DNA of 62,558 bases from Acidimicrobiaceae bacterium (GCA_003151475.1 PLXQ01000080.1:1-62558); one strand, 5' to 3'. Counted from the first letter of the stretch, positions 34,363 to 43,064 are shown. A program made the numbers and translations. Notes: a model not told the origin generated them from the letters alone.

Positions 34363-35418
34363 ATGCGTGCATGCGTCATGCGGGATCACAAGCTGGTTGT
34401 CGATGACGTCGCCGATCCGCGCCCCGAACCGGGCCAGGTCCTCGTCCGCACCCTGGCCTGCGGTATCTGCGGGTCCGATCTCCACTTCCTGCGTCATGCC
34501 GAGGCCATGGCCCAGATGACCGACGAACTGCTGCCGTCCATGGGTGAGCTGGGCGGCCTGGCCACGATGCAGATCGACCTGACGCGCGACATCATTATGG
34601 GTCACGAGTTCTGCGGTGAGGTGCTCGAAACCGGCCCCGACACGATCGGTCCGTCCCCCGGCTCCCTCGTCGTATCGGTCCCGGTGCTCCTGGCCGGCGG
34701 CCGGATACACCAGCTCGCCTATAACAACGACTATCCCGGGGGCTACGCCGAATACATGCTTCTGGCCGCCCCACTGGTCATCGAGGTCCCGAACGCTCTG
34801 GACGCCCGACGGGCGGCGCTGACCGAGCCTCTGGCGGTAGGCATGCACGCCGTGGCCAAATCGGGTGCCACCCCGGCCGACGCCGCCGTGGTGGTGGGGT
34901 GCGGTCCGGTCGGGTTGTCTGTGATCGCCGGGCTCCGCCTGGTAGGCGTGGAGACGATCGTGGCCGCCGACCTCTCCGCCAAACGAAGGGCGTTGGCTGT
35001 CCAGATGGGGGCGACGGAGGCGGTCGACCCGCGGGGCGAACCGGTGGTCGAAGCCTGGCGTCGGCTCGACGGTCGTCGGCCGCTCGTGGCCTTCGAGGCC
35101 GTGGGCGTCCCCGGCATGCTGCAGGGACTCTTCCGCGACGTGCCTCCGGGGACCAGGGTCACCGTGGTCGGCGTGTGCATGGAACCTGACCAGGTCGTGC
35201 CCTTCTTCGCCATCGCCAAGGAGCTGTCCGTCCAGTTCGCTCTGGCTTACTCCACGGACGAGTTCGCCGGGGCTTTGCGGGCCATTTCAGAAGGGGACGT
35301 CGACGTGGCGCCCATGGTGACGGGGGCGGTCGACCTCGACGGTGTCCCCGGTGCGTTCGACGCGCTGGGACAACCCGACGAACAGGTGAAGATCCTGGTG
35401 GAGCCGACCTCGGCGTGA
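34363..35418 (+). CDS. Zinc-dependent alcohol dehydrogenase-family oxidoreductase
   Basis: A 351-residue medium-chain dehydrogenase. Catalytic zinc ligands are visible in CGICGSDLHF and MGHEFCGEV, and the NAD(P) Rossmann motif is VVVGCGPVGLSV. The structural-zinc loop with four cysteines seen in many ADHs is absent; instead an unusual insert (AEAMAQMTDELLPSMGELG region) follows the first catalytic ligand. The ATG at 34363 has GGAAGGGGG upstream. Its stop overlaps the next GTG (GTGA). Substrate unknown. Confidence 0.9.
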   Translation: MRACVMRDHKLVVDDVADPRPEPGQVLVRTLACGICGSDLHFLRHAEAMAQMTDELLPSMGELGGLATMQIDLTRDIIMGHEFCGEVLETGPDTIGPSPGSLVVSVPVLLAGGRIHQLAYNNDYPGGYAEYMLLAAPLVIEVPNALDARRAALTEPLAVGMHAVAKSGATPADAAVVVGCGPVGLSVIAGLRLVGVETIVAADLSAKRRALAVQMGATEAVDPRGEPVVEAWRRLDGRRPLVAFEAVGVPGMLQGLFRDVPPGTRVTVVGVCMEPDQVVPFFAIAKELSVQFALAYSTDEFAGALRAISEGDVDVAPMVTGAVDLDGVPGAFDALGQPDEQVKILVEPTSA

Positions 35419-36485
35419 CGACTTCTCCCGGTCGCCGCCGTTCACTCGGGCGTGCCTGGCCGTGGATCAAGTACGGCGGCGGCATAGCCCTCGGCGCACT
35501 GGCCCTGTGGGTTGTGGCCGGCCGGCGCGGCGAGCTGTCGGGGGCGTCGCACTACCTCGACCATCTCCGCTGGCAGTGGCTCGTGATCGCTGCCGCGGTG
35601 GAGTTGGCGTCATTCGTGGCCTTCGCCGCCCTTCAGGGCCGGCTGCTCGAAGCCGGTGGCGTGAGAATTCCTCTGCGGCGGCTCACCGCCGTGACCCTCG
35701 CCTCCACCGCCATCGCCAGTTCGATACCGGCGGGACCCCTCGTCTCGTCGGTCTTCGCATACCGTCAGTACCGGCGCTACGGCGCCGACGGAGCCCTGGC
35801 CACATGGACTTTGGCGGCGGTGTTCGTGACCGCCGCCGTCAGCCTCGCCGTCGTCGCCGGGGCCGGCCTGGCCATCGCCGGCGCCGAAGGAGCGAACCTC
35901 GACCTGGTCGGTGTCACCGCCGGCGTCCTGGCGGCGGCCCTGGTGATGGGCGCGCTGTTCCTCCAGCGCCGCATCGCCGTGTGGGTGATTACCGGGGCGG
36001 TGCGGCTGAGTAGCCGCTGGATACGGTGGCCCCAGGGTGATGTTGCCGCCCGGGTCGACACCTTCGTGCTCCGGTTGACCACCGTCGTCCTGAGCGGACC
36101 CAGGATCGCCCGCGCCGCCGGATGGGGACTGGCCAATTGGATCTTCGACTGTGGCTGCCTGGCTCTGTCCTTTCTGGCCGTGGGCGTGGGCGTGCCGTGG
36201 AAGGGACTGCTCCTCGCCTACGGTGCCGGGCAGCTTGCCGCCAACCTTCCCATCACCCCCGGCGGGCTCGGCGTGGTCGAGGGAAGCCTCACCATCGCGC
36301 TGGTGGCCTTCGGAGGTTCCGAGACATCGACGGTGGCCGCCGTGCTTCTGTACCGGATACTGAGTTTCTGGATTGTGCTCCCTATCGGGTGGGGGACATG
36401 GGCGGCCCTTGTCTGGTCCGACCGCCGCGCCTGGCCCGAGGACGAGATAGTGCCGGTACCAGACACGGCCGAGGTGACACGGTGA
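35415..36485 (+). CDS. LPG synthase TM-like (UPF0104) membrane protein
   Basis: A 356-residue polytopic protein of the lysylphosphatidylglycerol-synthase transmembrane family (flippase-like). About eight hydrophobic segments are seen, with signature pieces SSIPAGPLVSSVFAYRQYRRYG and LPITPGGLGVVEGSLTIAL, the latter a highly conserved loop of the family. The catalytic synthetase domain is absent, as is usual in actinobacteria, so lipid flipping or an unknown transport role is more likely. GTG start overlaps the dehydrogenase stop; its own stop overlaps the next GTG. Confidence 0.88.
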   Translation: MTTSPGRRRSLGRAWPWIKYGGGIALGALALWVVAGRRGELSGASHYLDHLRWQWLVIAAAVELASFVAFAALQGRLLEAGGVRIPLRRLTAVTLASTAIASSIPAGPLVSSVFAYRQYRRYGADGALATWTLAAVFVTAAVSLAVVAGAGLAIAGAEGANLDLVGVTAGVLAAALVMGALFLQRRIAVWVITGAVRLSSRWIRWPQGDVAARVDTFVLRLTTVVLSGPRIARAAGWGLANWIFDCGCLALSFLAVGVGVPWKGLLLAYGAGQLAANLPITPGGLGVVEGSLTIALVAFGGSETSTVAAVLLYRILSFWIVLPIGWGTWAALVWSDRRAWPEDEIVPVPDTAEVTR

Positions 36486-36982
36486 TCAACCCGTTGCGGA
36501 TGCGGTGGCGACGAACCGGCCCGGAGCGATCGCATCCCCGGCCGACAGCGGCCCGGCGCCACCGGGCGATGGCGCTCGTCATGATGTGCGTGCTCGTTCT
36601 CACCTTGGCGCGATGCACGTCGGCGCGTGACACCTTGGGCACAACCGCCAGCCCGTGCTTCGAAGCCTTGGCCATCGGCGCCGACGCCGTGCACGACAAC
36701 GGGTCCTTCGCCGGTGTTCATCTGCTCACGCTGTCCACCGCCGCGCACGACCTGCACATGCAGCGCATGCTTCTGGCGCGTTTCGGCCCCTCCGTACACA
36801 ACGTCTGCGTCGTGTCCTACCGCGGCACTTTCGACGTGGCGCATGTGGCGCGTCCCCTCGGTGCGCCGCCCCCCGGCGGTGTCGGCCACTACGCCATCGT
36901 CATCGTGTCCAAGCCCCAGAACCAACTGCTGGGCACGGTGATCCGCGAGACCCAGCCCCTGCGCTTCGGCCATCCGATCTGA
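36482..36982 (+). CDS. Secreted or membrane-anchored hypothetical protein
   Basis: A 166-residue protein starting at GTG 36482, translationally coupled to the upstream membrane protein. A basic N-region (RRHRAM) precedes a hydrophobic stretch MALVMMCVLVLTLARCTSA around residues 29-47, where the Cys after LAR is suggestive of, but not a clean match to, a lipobox. The remaining 115 residues form a compact domain with no family I recognise. Convergent with the CtaG-like gene. Confidence 0.6.
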   Translation: MINPLRMRWRRTGPERSHPRPTAARRHRAMALVMMCVLVLTLARCTSARDTLGTTASPCFEALAIGADAVHDNGSFAGVHLLTLSTAAHDLHMQRMLLARFGPSVHNVCVVSYRGTFDVAHVARPLGAPPPGGVGHYAIVIVSKPQNQLLGTVIRETQPLRFGHPI

Positions 36983-36988
36983 GGTCGA

Positions 36989-37975
36989 CTAACCGCCCGG
37001 TGAGCCGCCCGGGAGATCGGATCCGGGAGCCTCGGACCCGGTGCCGGTGCCGGGCTCGTCGGTGACCGGCGGGCGGTCGAGGCGCGGCGGCAGGGGCAGG
37101 CGTCGGGCGTGGCGCGTCCGAGGGCGGCGATCCTCACGGCGCTCGGCGCGCTCGAGCTGTCTCTCGACCTCGGCCCAGGTGAGGACCTCGGCGTCGGAGC
37201 CGTAAGCGTCCTCGCGCGCGGCGCGTGCCAGGGCCATCCAGGCGACACTCCACAGCACGGGCAGGGTGGCCACCTTGGCCAGCACGCCGGCCAATTGCTG
37301 ATCGGCCAGGGCGGACAAGCCGATCGCCGCGTGGGCGTGGGCGAAGCCGGGGTAGAGGGGGTGGCGGGCGAAGACGTAGATGACAGACGGAAAGCCGGGG
37401 ACGATCGACTCGATGAACAGGTAGGCGGCGAGTCCCACGGGCGAAGGACGACTGGCTCCGGGAATGTGGCGAAGAACCGGTCCCCACAACACGGCGCCGC
37501 CGAAGAGGAGGGCGACGTCGACCACGCCCCGGACTACACCGGACGAGGACTGGGCGGCCACCACGGGGACGAGGAGGCTGCCCACGGCGATGACGGTGAA
37601 CACGACCACGGCGACAACCGGTCTTGTGACGATCTCGAGGACCCGGTCGACGGGTGCCGGTTTCGTAGCGGCGGCCATGAGCGCAGAGGGAAGGGCCAAG
37701 AGCAGCAAGGGAGCGGCGGCCAGGGTCAGCAGGAGCCGCTGGACGAGAAGAGCCGTGAGCGACCAGTGGGCGGCCAGGTCGGCCACGGGCCAGGTGAGCG
37801 CCACCACCAGAGCGAGCAGGCCAGCGGCCAGGAAGAACCACTGACGCCGGGTGGGCGCCGTCCCGGGCCGCTCCGTGCGGGCCGCCCGTCGCACGGCGCC
37901 CAGGTAGAGCACGCCCAGAGCGGCGATGCCGAGCCAGGCCGCCAGGTGGAGATGAAAGGAATATGGGCTGGTCAC
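36989..37975 (-). CDS. CtaG-like cytochrome c oxidase assembly protein
   Basis: A 328-residue CtaG_Caa3 family protein with about seven membrane helices. Conserved family pieces are the N-terminal HLHLAAWLG, ALVVALTWPVADLAAHWSLTALLVQR and the late HAHAAIGLSALADQQLAG. The C-terminal 60 residues are a hydrophilic Arg/Pro-rich tail. In caa3-oxidase organisms it helps assemble the copper centre; no oxidase genes lie nearby. Divergent from pafB. Confidence 0.9.
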   Translation of the reverse strand: MTSPYSFHLHLAAWLGIAALGVLYLGAVRRAARTERPGTAPTRRQWFFLAAGLLALVVALTWPVADLAAHWSLTALLVQRLLLTLAAAPLLLLALPSALMAAATKPAPVDRVLEIVTRPVVAVVVFTVIAVGSLLVPVVAAQSSSGVVRGVVDVALLFGGAVLWGPVLRHIPGASRPSPVGLAAYLFIESIVPGFPSVIYVFARHPLYPGFAHAHAAIGLSALADQQLAGVLAKVATLPVLWSVAWMALARAAREDAYGSDAEVLTWAEVERQLERAERREDRRPRTRHARRLPLPPRLDRPPVTDEPGTGTGSEAPGSDLPGGSPGG

Positions 37976-38028
37976 GAGAGGGCCACCGGCCGTCGGTGCG
38001 GGGACCGGGGCCGCCTACGCTGGCGCCG

Positions 38029-38967
38029 ATGGTGGACCGGCTCGAACGTCTGACAGACCTGGTCCTCGTCCTGTTGCGCGACGAACGACCGAAGCCGCTG
38101 CGCGAGATCGCCGCCGAGGTGCCGGGGTACCCGGCGGAGGGCGAAGCCCGGCGCCAGGCTTTCGAGCGCGACAAACGGACGCTGCGCGCCGGGGGCGTCG
38201 AGATCACGGCGTCGCCGATCGACGGTCCCGAGCAGGTCGGCTACCTCATCCGACCCGACGATTTCTACCTGCCCGATCTGGATCTGACGCCCGACGAGCA
38301 GGCGGCATTGAACCTTGCCGTGGCCGGCGTCCACCTCGGCGATCCTAGTGGTCGCGATGCTTTGTGGCGCCTGGGACTTCCGGCGTCGGCCGGGGTCCGG
38401 CCCTTCGCCGACCTGGCGGCGTTGCCGGCCCTGCCCGTCCTCTACGACGCCGTGCGTCACCGGGCCACGGTGACCTTCGACTACCGGGGCGACCGGCGCC
38501 ATGTGGCCCCGGCGTTGCTGCGGTTCCGCGGCGGCTGGTGGTACATGGTGGGATTCGATCTCGACAAAGAAGCATCACGGACCTTTCGCGTCGACCGCAT
38601 GGACGGCGAGGCGACCGTCGGAGAACCGGGCTCGGCCGTGGTTCCCGACAGCTTCGACCCCGCCGCCGCCCATCCCGAGGAGACGTGGCGCATGGGCGAG
38701 GAAGAGGCCGTCTCGGTGGACGTCCTCGTCGACGCCGGTCTGGCCCCACTGGTGGTGGCCGAAGTGGGACAGTCGACGGTGCGCCAGAGGCGCGACGACG
38801 GGGCGGTGGTGGTGCGTCTCGAGGTGACGAACGTGGCCATGCTCCGTTCATGGGTACTGGAGCTGGGTGAGCACGCCGAAGTGCTCGGTCCCGAGAGCGT
38901 ACGGGGCGCCATGGTGTCGTGGCTCGAGGCCACCGCCGCCGGCACCACCGAACGGGCAGTCGACTAG
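38029..38967 (+). CDS. pafB: WYL-domain transcriptional regulator, PafB-like
   Basis: A 312-residue protein: N-terminal winged helix (VDRLERLTDLVLVLLRDERPK region), then a WYL domain (GGWWYMVGFDLDKEASRTF, about residues 165-180) and a WCX tail. PafB and PafC act together as a DNA-damage-response activator in mycobacteria, where they sit beside pafA; here they follow a CtaG gene. Start is ATG 38029, with TACGCT seven bases upstream as a plausible -10 box for a leaderless mRNA. The pafC ATG follows the TAG directly. Confidence 0.85.
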   Translation: MVDRLERLTDLVLVLLRDERPKPLREIAAEVPGYPAEGEARRQAFERDKRTLRAGGVEITASPIDGPEQVGYLIRPDDFYLPDLDLTPDEQAALNLAVAGVHLGDPSGRDALWRLGLPASAGVRPFADLAALPALPVLYDAVRHRATVTFDYRGDRRHVAPALLRFRGGWWYMVGFDLDKEASRTFRVDRMDGEATVGEPGSAVVPDSFDPAAAHPEETWRMGEEEAVSVDVLVDAGLAPLVVAEVGQSTVRQRRDDGAVVVRLEVTNVAMLRSWVLELGEHAEVLGPESVRGAMVSWLEATAAGTTERAVD

Positions 38968-39945
38968 ATGCCGCAGCGCGCCGAGGCCGGCTACCGACTG
39001 CACCGGTTGCTGGCCGTTCTCACTTGGCTCGCCCGCCAGGGCCGGGCCCCGGTGTCGGAGTTGGCCGACCGGTTCGGACTGAGCCCGGACGAACTGATCG
39101 CCGACCTGGAACTGGCCGCTTGTTGCGGGCTGCCTCCCTACACACCGGACCAGTTGATGGAGATCATGGTGGACGACGAAGAGGTGGTGGCCAATCTCGG
39201 CCCCGAGCTCGCCCGTCCCCGGCGGCTCACCGCCGCCGAAGGCTTCGCGCTGGTGACCGCGGCGCGCGCCATCGAAGCGGTGCCCGGTACCGATCCTGAC
39301 GGATCACTGGCGCGCGGGCTCGAAAAACTGGAGACGGTCCTCGGTGACCGGGGCCGGTTGCGTATCGATCTGGGCGAACCCCCGTTCCTGGCCGAGCTCC
39401 GCCAGGCCACAGAGGACGGGGCGCAGATAGAGCTCGGTTACTACTCGGCGTCGAGCGACGAGGAGTCGCTGCGGGTGGTCGATCCTTTGAATGTCGTCAC
39501 CCTCGACGGCCGCTGGTACTTGGACGGTTACTGCCACCGCGCCGGCGATATGAGGCGTTTCCGCGTCGACCGCGTCCTATCGGTCACCGCGACGGGGAAG
39601 ACGGTGCCGCACCCCGGACCCGACGGGGCAGCAGAGGATGGCTCGGAGCACCGCACGCCGGACGTGGGCGAGGCGGCCTTCGTCCCCGGTCCAGATGCCA
39701 CGGTGGCCCGGGTGGCCGTCGACGACGCCGCGCTGTGGCTGGTCGACGCCCTTCCCCATCTGGACATCGACCCCCTGCCCGACGGGCGCACCGTGATCGG
39801 TCTGGCCGTGGCCAGCACGGTGTGGTTCGACCGGCTGCTGCTGCGCCTCGGCCCCCACGCCGAGGTCCTCGATCCACCCGAGCTGATGGCGTCGGGCCGG
39901 CAGGCCGCGCTGCGCCTGCTCGCCCGCTACCAAGGTGGTCACTGA
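38968..39945 (+). CDS. pafC: WYL-domain transcriptional regulator, PafC-like
   Basis: A 325-residue partner of the upstream regulator. It has a helix-turn-helix (LLAVLTWLARQGRAPVSELA region), a middle domain beginning PRRLTAAEGFALVTAARAIE, the WYL core DPLNVVTLDGRWYLDGYC around residues 170-187 and a WCX C-terminal domain. The PPYTPDQLMEI segment is characteristic of PafC. Its start abuts the pafB stop, so equal expression is expected. Confidence 0.87.
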   Translation: MPQRAEAGYRLHRLLAVLTWLARQGRAPVSELADRFGLSPDELIADLELAACCGLPPYTPDQLMEIMVDDEEVVANLGPELARPRRLTAAEGFALVTAARAIEAVPGTDPDGSLARGLEKLETVLGDRGRLRIDLGEPPFLAELRQATEDGAQIELGYYSASSDEESLRVVDPLNVVTLDGRWYLDGYCHRAGDMRRFRVDRVLSVTATGKTVPHPGPDGAAEDGSEHRTPDVGEAAFVPGPDATVARVAVDDAALWLVDALPHLDIDPLPDGRTVIGLAVASTVWFDRLLLRLGPHAEVLDPPELMASGRQAALRLLARYQGGH

Positions 39946-39986
39946 GGCCGAGCGTCACCCATGTCCGGATCGAAGGGAGCGCGCCG

Positions 39987-40322
39987 GTGGAAGCACGATC
40001 GGGTCGGGAGTACTACCAGGTCAGCGTGACCACACCGAGCCGGGATGAAGCGGGCTCTCTCGGTCAGGTGTTGGTGGAGAGCCGGCTGGCCGCGTGCGCG
40101 CAGGTCTCGGGGCCCATCAGCTCGACGTACTGGTGGGACGGACATATCACCTCCGCGTCCGAGTGGCTCTGCACGTTGAAGACGACGTCGGACCGGCTCG
40201 AATCACTCATGGCGACGGTGCATGAGATGCACAGCTACGACGTGCCCGAGATCATCGCCATCCCCATCATCGCCGGCCACCCCCTCTATCTGGCCTGGAT
40301 CGACGAGGAGACCCGGGCCTGA
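39987..40322 (+). CDS. cutA: Divalent-cation tolerance protein CutA
   Basis: A 111-residue trimeric ferredoxin-like protein of the CutA1 family, which is widely conserved and implicated in copper or metal tolerance, with biochemical role unsettled. Family pieces are SRLAACAQVSGPISSTYWWDG and YDVPEIIAIPIIAGHPLYLAWI. GTG 39987 is chosen because GAAGGGAG lies just upstream. It is followed by degenerate repeats that multiply the CCTGA motif of its stop region. Confidence 0.93.
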   Translation: MEARSGREYYQVSVTTPSRDEAGSLGQVLVESRLAACAQVSGPISSTYWWDGHITSASEWLCTLKTTSDRLESLMATVHEMHSYDVPEIIAIPIIAGHPLYLAWIDEETRA

Positions 40323-40410
40323 CCCCACTCCCTGACGCTGTCACACTCTGACCAAGTCACGACCTGACACCGCCACACGCCGACGCCGCCACAGCCTGAC
40401 CGGCGAGGTT
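40319..40410. repeat. Degenerate 15-17 bp repeat after cutA
   Basis: About five to six imperfect units with consensus CCTGACnCnGnCACAC, the first beginning at the cutA stop (CCTGAC). Units are at roughly 40320, 40332, 40349, 40364, 40381 and 40396. Much more diverged than the repeats at 1248 and 41820. Confidence 0.5.
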
Positions 40411-40511
40411 TCCCGCAATCTTGGCGGGGAGGTCGATTTCGCAGCCTGGTCCGGGATCCGGGCACGGCGGGCCCGGCAGCCGGTCCCGCGTGGCCCGCCC
40501 GGGAGGCGGCG

Positions 40512-41825
40512 GTGCTGCGGGTGGCGAAGGTGCGGTCGGGCGGGCACGCCTATTACCTCGAGGTGGCCGCCGGTGGGTCGGGCACAGGCATCGAGGCGGC
40601 CGGCCGCTGGATGGGAAGGCGGTCAGATCCGCTGGGGCTGTCGGGGATCGTCCGGGCCGCCGACCTGGAAGCGGTGTTGGCCGGAGAACGCCCCGGGACA
40701 GGTGAGGTGCTCGGGACGGCGCGCTCCCGGGTCCAGGTGGCCGGCTTCGACATGACCTTCTCGGCGCCCAAGTCGGTCAGCGTGCTCCACGCCCTCGGTG
40801 ATCCCGAGGTGGCCGAGGCGGTGGCCGCCGGACACGGCGAGGCCGTGCGCGCCGCGATGTCCTATGTCGAACGCCGGGCCCTGGCCGTGCGGCGAACGGC
40901 AGCGGCCGTGCCCGTGCCCGTGCCGACAACGGTCGACGGCGTGGCGGCCGCCGGCTTCGTCCACCGGGTGAGCCGGGCCCTCGACCCCCATCTCCACACC
41001 CATGTGGTGGTGGCCAATCTGGGACGCGGTCCCGAAGGAACCTGGAGTGCGCTCGACGGCCGCGGCGTCTACGCCCACGCATCGGCCACCGACGCTCTCT
41101 ACCACGTCCACCTGCGTCACGAGCTCAGCCGTCGGTTGGGCGTGACGTGGGAGACACCCCGAGGGGGACGGGCCGACATCGGCGGCATTGGCCCCGAGGT
41201 GCGCCGAGAGTTCTCCCGCCGGGCCGCCGAGATCACCGCCCATCTGGCCGAGCGGGGCCTCTCGAGCGGCCGGGCCCAGACGGTGGCGGGCTTCGCCACC
41301 CGGGCCGAGAAGGATCCGCATCTCGGGGCCGAGCAGTTGCGGCCGCAGTGGAAGGAGCGGGCGCTCGCCATCGGTCTCGGTCCCCGCCGGCTCGAAGCCG
41401 TCCTCGACCGCGTTCTCCCCGACGCCGGGCGCGGTGCTGAGGAAACCGACCTCCGCCTGGGCCGGGAGACGGCCGCCGAGGTCCTCGGACCGCGCCACGG
41501 TGCCATCACCCGGCGCGACGTGGTGCGGGCTCTCGGTCGTTCCCTGGCCGACGGCGCCCCGGCGCGCCGGGTGGAGGAGGCGGCCGACCGCCTGCTGGCG
41601 GAGATGCGCCCGGAGAGCGGACAGCGCGGCGAACGTGACGGACCGGGAGTGGCCGAGCGCCGCCACGAGCTCATCGCGCCGGGTCACGAGCGCGCGGCCG
41701 ACACCGATTTCCGGCGGGCGGAGCTCGAGCGTTCCCAGCTCTCGCGTCTGCTGGCCGGCCGTGGCATCGGACTGGACCGCTCGGCCGCCGACCGCCATCC
41801 GGACGTCGGATTCGGTCTGGGCTAG
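40512..41825 (+). CDS. Orphan MobF-type (TrwC) relaxase domain protein
   Basis: A 437-residue protein corresponding to the relaxase domain of TrwC/TraI. The N-terminal tyrosines (AYYLEV, Tyr14 and Tyr15) are in the position of the nicking residues, the fold segment VAGFDMTFSAPKSVSVLHAL follows, and the metal site HLHTHVVVAN lies around residues 160-169. The superfamily I helicase half present in most conjugative TrwC proteins is missing. No coupling protein, type IV secretion gene or obvious oriT is nearby. Start is GTG 40512 behind GGGAGGCGG. It may be a chromosomal remnant or domesticated nickase; base composition matches the surroundings. Confidence 0.88.
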   Translation: MLRVAKVRSGGHAYYLEVAAGGSGTGIEAAGRWMGRRSDPLGLSGIVRAADLEAVLAGERPGTGEVLGTARSRVQVAGFDMTFSAPKSVSVLHALGDPEVAEAVAAGHGEAVRAAMSYVERRALAVRRTAAAVPVPVPTTVDGVAAAGFVHRVSRALDPHLHTHVVVANLGRGPEGTWSALDGRGVYAHASATDALYHVHLRHELSRRLGVTWETPRGGRADIGGIGPEVRREFSRRAAEITAHLAERGLSSGRAQTVAGFATRAEKDPHLGAEQLRPQWKERALAIGLGPRRLEAVLDRVLPDAGRGAEETDLRLGRETAAEVLGPRHGAITRRDVVRALGRSLADGAPARRVEEAADRLLAEMRPESGQRGERDGPGVAERRHELIAPGHERAADTDFRRAELERSQLSRLLAGRGIGLDRSAADRHPDVGFGLG

Positions 41826-41875
41826 GACGGGTCGGCTAGGACGGGTCGGCTAGGACCGGTCGGTTAGGACTGGTC
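41820..41875. repeat. 14-bp tandem repeat spanning the relaxase stop
   Basis: Four consecutive 14-mers: GGCTAGGACGGGTC twice exactly, then GGCTAGGACCGGTC and GGTTAGGACTGGTC, with a fading fifth. Each unit contains TAG, and the first TAG (41823-41825) is the relaxase stop. The region lies between convergent genes. Confidence 0.9.
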
Positions 41876-41894
41876 TTGGGTTAGGACGCGGAGG

Positions 41895-42380
41895 TCAGTT
41901 CCGGGGCTGACCGAGGGGCCCGGCGTCGTCGTAGCCCTGGCGGATCCCCTGGCCCGCCCGGCGGCTGAGCTGCTCGGGCTCGTAGAGCATCCAGTAGGCG
42001 TTGCGGGCGTGGTCGCGGGCCCGGTTGACGCAGACCTGGGCCAACTTCTCGGGGTCCTCCTCCTCGTTCTCGTGGACGAAGACCTCGAGGACGTGGGTGT
42101 TGGTGAGGAGCTGGGCCAGCATGATCCCCTGGGACGCTTCGTGGGCGCAGACCTGGTCGATAGCGGCCCGGCCGGGCATGCCCAGGGCGACCACGATGGC
42201 GCAGCCCTCCTCCTCGATCAGCTTCTTGGCTGCCACCCCGAGGTCCTTGAAGCCCGGCACCGTCCGGCGACGGATCTCGAAGCGGTCGCCGTAGAGGGGG
42301 CACTGCTTGAGCTCGTCGACGGCTTCGGCGCCCATGTCGTAGCGGGCGAACATGGTGTCGGCCACCCCGATTCGGTCCAC
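41895..42380 (-). CDS. ribC: Riboflavin synthase, archaeal type (RibC)
   Basis: A 161-residue protein closely resembling archaeal riboflavin synthase, which dismutates 6,7-dimethyl-8-ribityllumazine and is related to lumazine synthase rather than to bacterial RibE. Matching stretches include GVADTMFARYDM, RRRTVPGFKDLGVAAKKL, VALGMPGRAAIDQVCAHEAS and LAQLLTNTHVLEVFVHE, plus the C-terminal GQGIRQGYDDAGP. Start GTG 42380. It overlaps no neighbour and is divergent from a GNAT gene 14 bp away. No other rib gene is nearby, so an isolated acquisition is possible. Confidence 0.88.
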   Translation of the reverse strand: MDRIGVADTMFARYDMGAEAVDELKQCPLYGDRFEIRRRTVPGFKDLGVAAKKLIEEEGCAIVVALGMPGRAAIDQVCAHEASQGIMLAQLLTNTHVLEVFVHENEEEDPEKLAQVCVNRARDHARNAYWMLYEPEQLSRRAGQGIRQGYDDAGPLGQPRN

Positions 42381-42394
42381 GCGATGATTGTGGC

Positions 42395-42841
42395 ATGACC
42401 GGAGCGACCCTGCGCGCCGCGGGGCCCGGGGACTCGCCCGCCGTGACCGACGTCTATCTGGGCGCCCGCCGGGAGATGCGCTACCTGCCGGTGCTGCATA
42501 CCGACGAGGAGACGGCCGAGCACTTCGCCGGCGTCGTCGACCGCTGCCGGGTCGAGCTGGCCGAGCGCCACGGCCGGGTCATCGGTTTCGCCGCACTCCA
42601 CGGCTCGTGGCTCGAGCACCTGAACGTCCATCCCGACGCCCAGAGCGAGGGGGTGGGCAGCCTCCTGATGACCTGGGCCAAGGAGGTCCTGCCCAAGGCG
42701 ATAGATCTCTGGGTCTTCCAGGAGAACGTCCGGGCCCGCGCCTTCTACGCCGCCCACGGATTCGCAATCGTCCGCCTGACCGACGGCGACAACGAGGAGA
42801 GGCAGCCCGACGCCCACATGCGCTGGGAAGCCGAAAGCTGA
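42395..42841 (+). CDS. GNAT-family N-acetyltransferase
   Basis: A 148-residue acetyltransferase fold protein. The acetyl-CoA pyrophosphate loop is HPDAQSEGVGSLLM, near residue 75, followed by LDLWVFQENVRARAFYAAHGF-type motif B (LWVFQENVRARAFYAAHGF). The YLPVLHTDEET segment near residue 30 is typical of a common actinobacterial GNAT subgroup. Acceptor substrate unknown. Convergent with bsaP, whose coding end lies directly after its stop. Confidence 0.9.
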   Translation: MTGATLRAAGPGDSPAVTDVYLGARREMRYLPVLHTDEETAEHFAGVVDRCRVELAERHGRVIGFAALHGSWLEHLNVHPDAQSEGVGSLLMTWAKEVLPKAIDLWVFQENVRARAFYAAHGFAIVRLTDGDNEERQPDAHMRWEAES

Positions 42842-43027
42842 TCAGGGCACCGAGATCCGGCCGTGGTCGCGGCAGGTCGCTCTGAAGCCGGCCGGTGTGA
42901 CGGCCACCGCCATCCGCCGACCGCAGTGGGGGCAGAACCGCGGTGGGTCAAGGGCACGGCCACAACCCGGGCAATCAGATGCGGGCCGGCCGCAACCGGA
43001 ACAGAAGGCGTCGGCCACGGATCGCAA
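42842..43027 (-). CDS. bsaP: Biotin synthase auxiliary protein BsaP-like
   Basis: A 61-residue zinc-ribbon-like protein with CxxC pairs at Cys9/12, Cys19/22 and Cys32/35, then a beta segment MAVAVTPAGFRATC and RDHGRI. This matches the small protein encoded next to bioB in mycobacteria (Rv1590 type) reported to be needed for BioB activity, probably through its iron-sulphur cluster supply. It lies 37 bp downstream of bioB on the same strand, the same order. Start may be TTG 43027 or GTG 43018; neither has a clear ribosome-binding site. Confidence 0.75.
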   Translation of the reverse strand: MRSVADAFCSGCGRPASDCPGCGRALDPPRFCPHCGRRMAVAVTPAGFRATCRDHGRISVP

Positions 43028-43064
43028 AGGCCGGCTCAGTGCCCGTCGGTGCCGGGCAGCGGGA

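Noticed and set aside
40512..41825. Part of an integrative conjugative element
   Set aside because: No integrase, coupling protein, secretion genes, att-like repeats or compositional change around the relaxase within the window.
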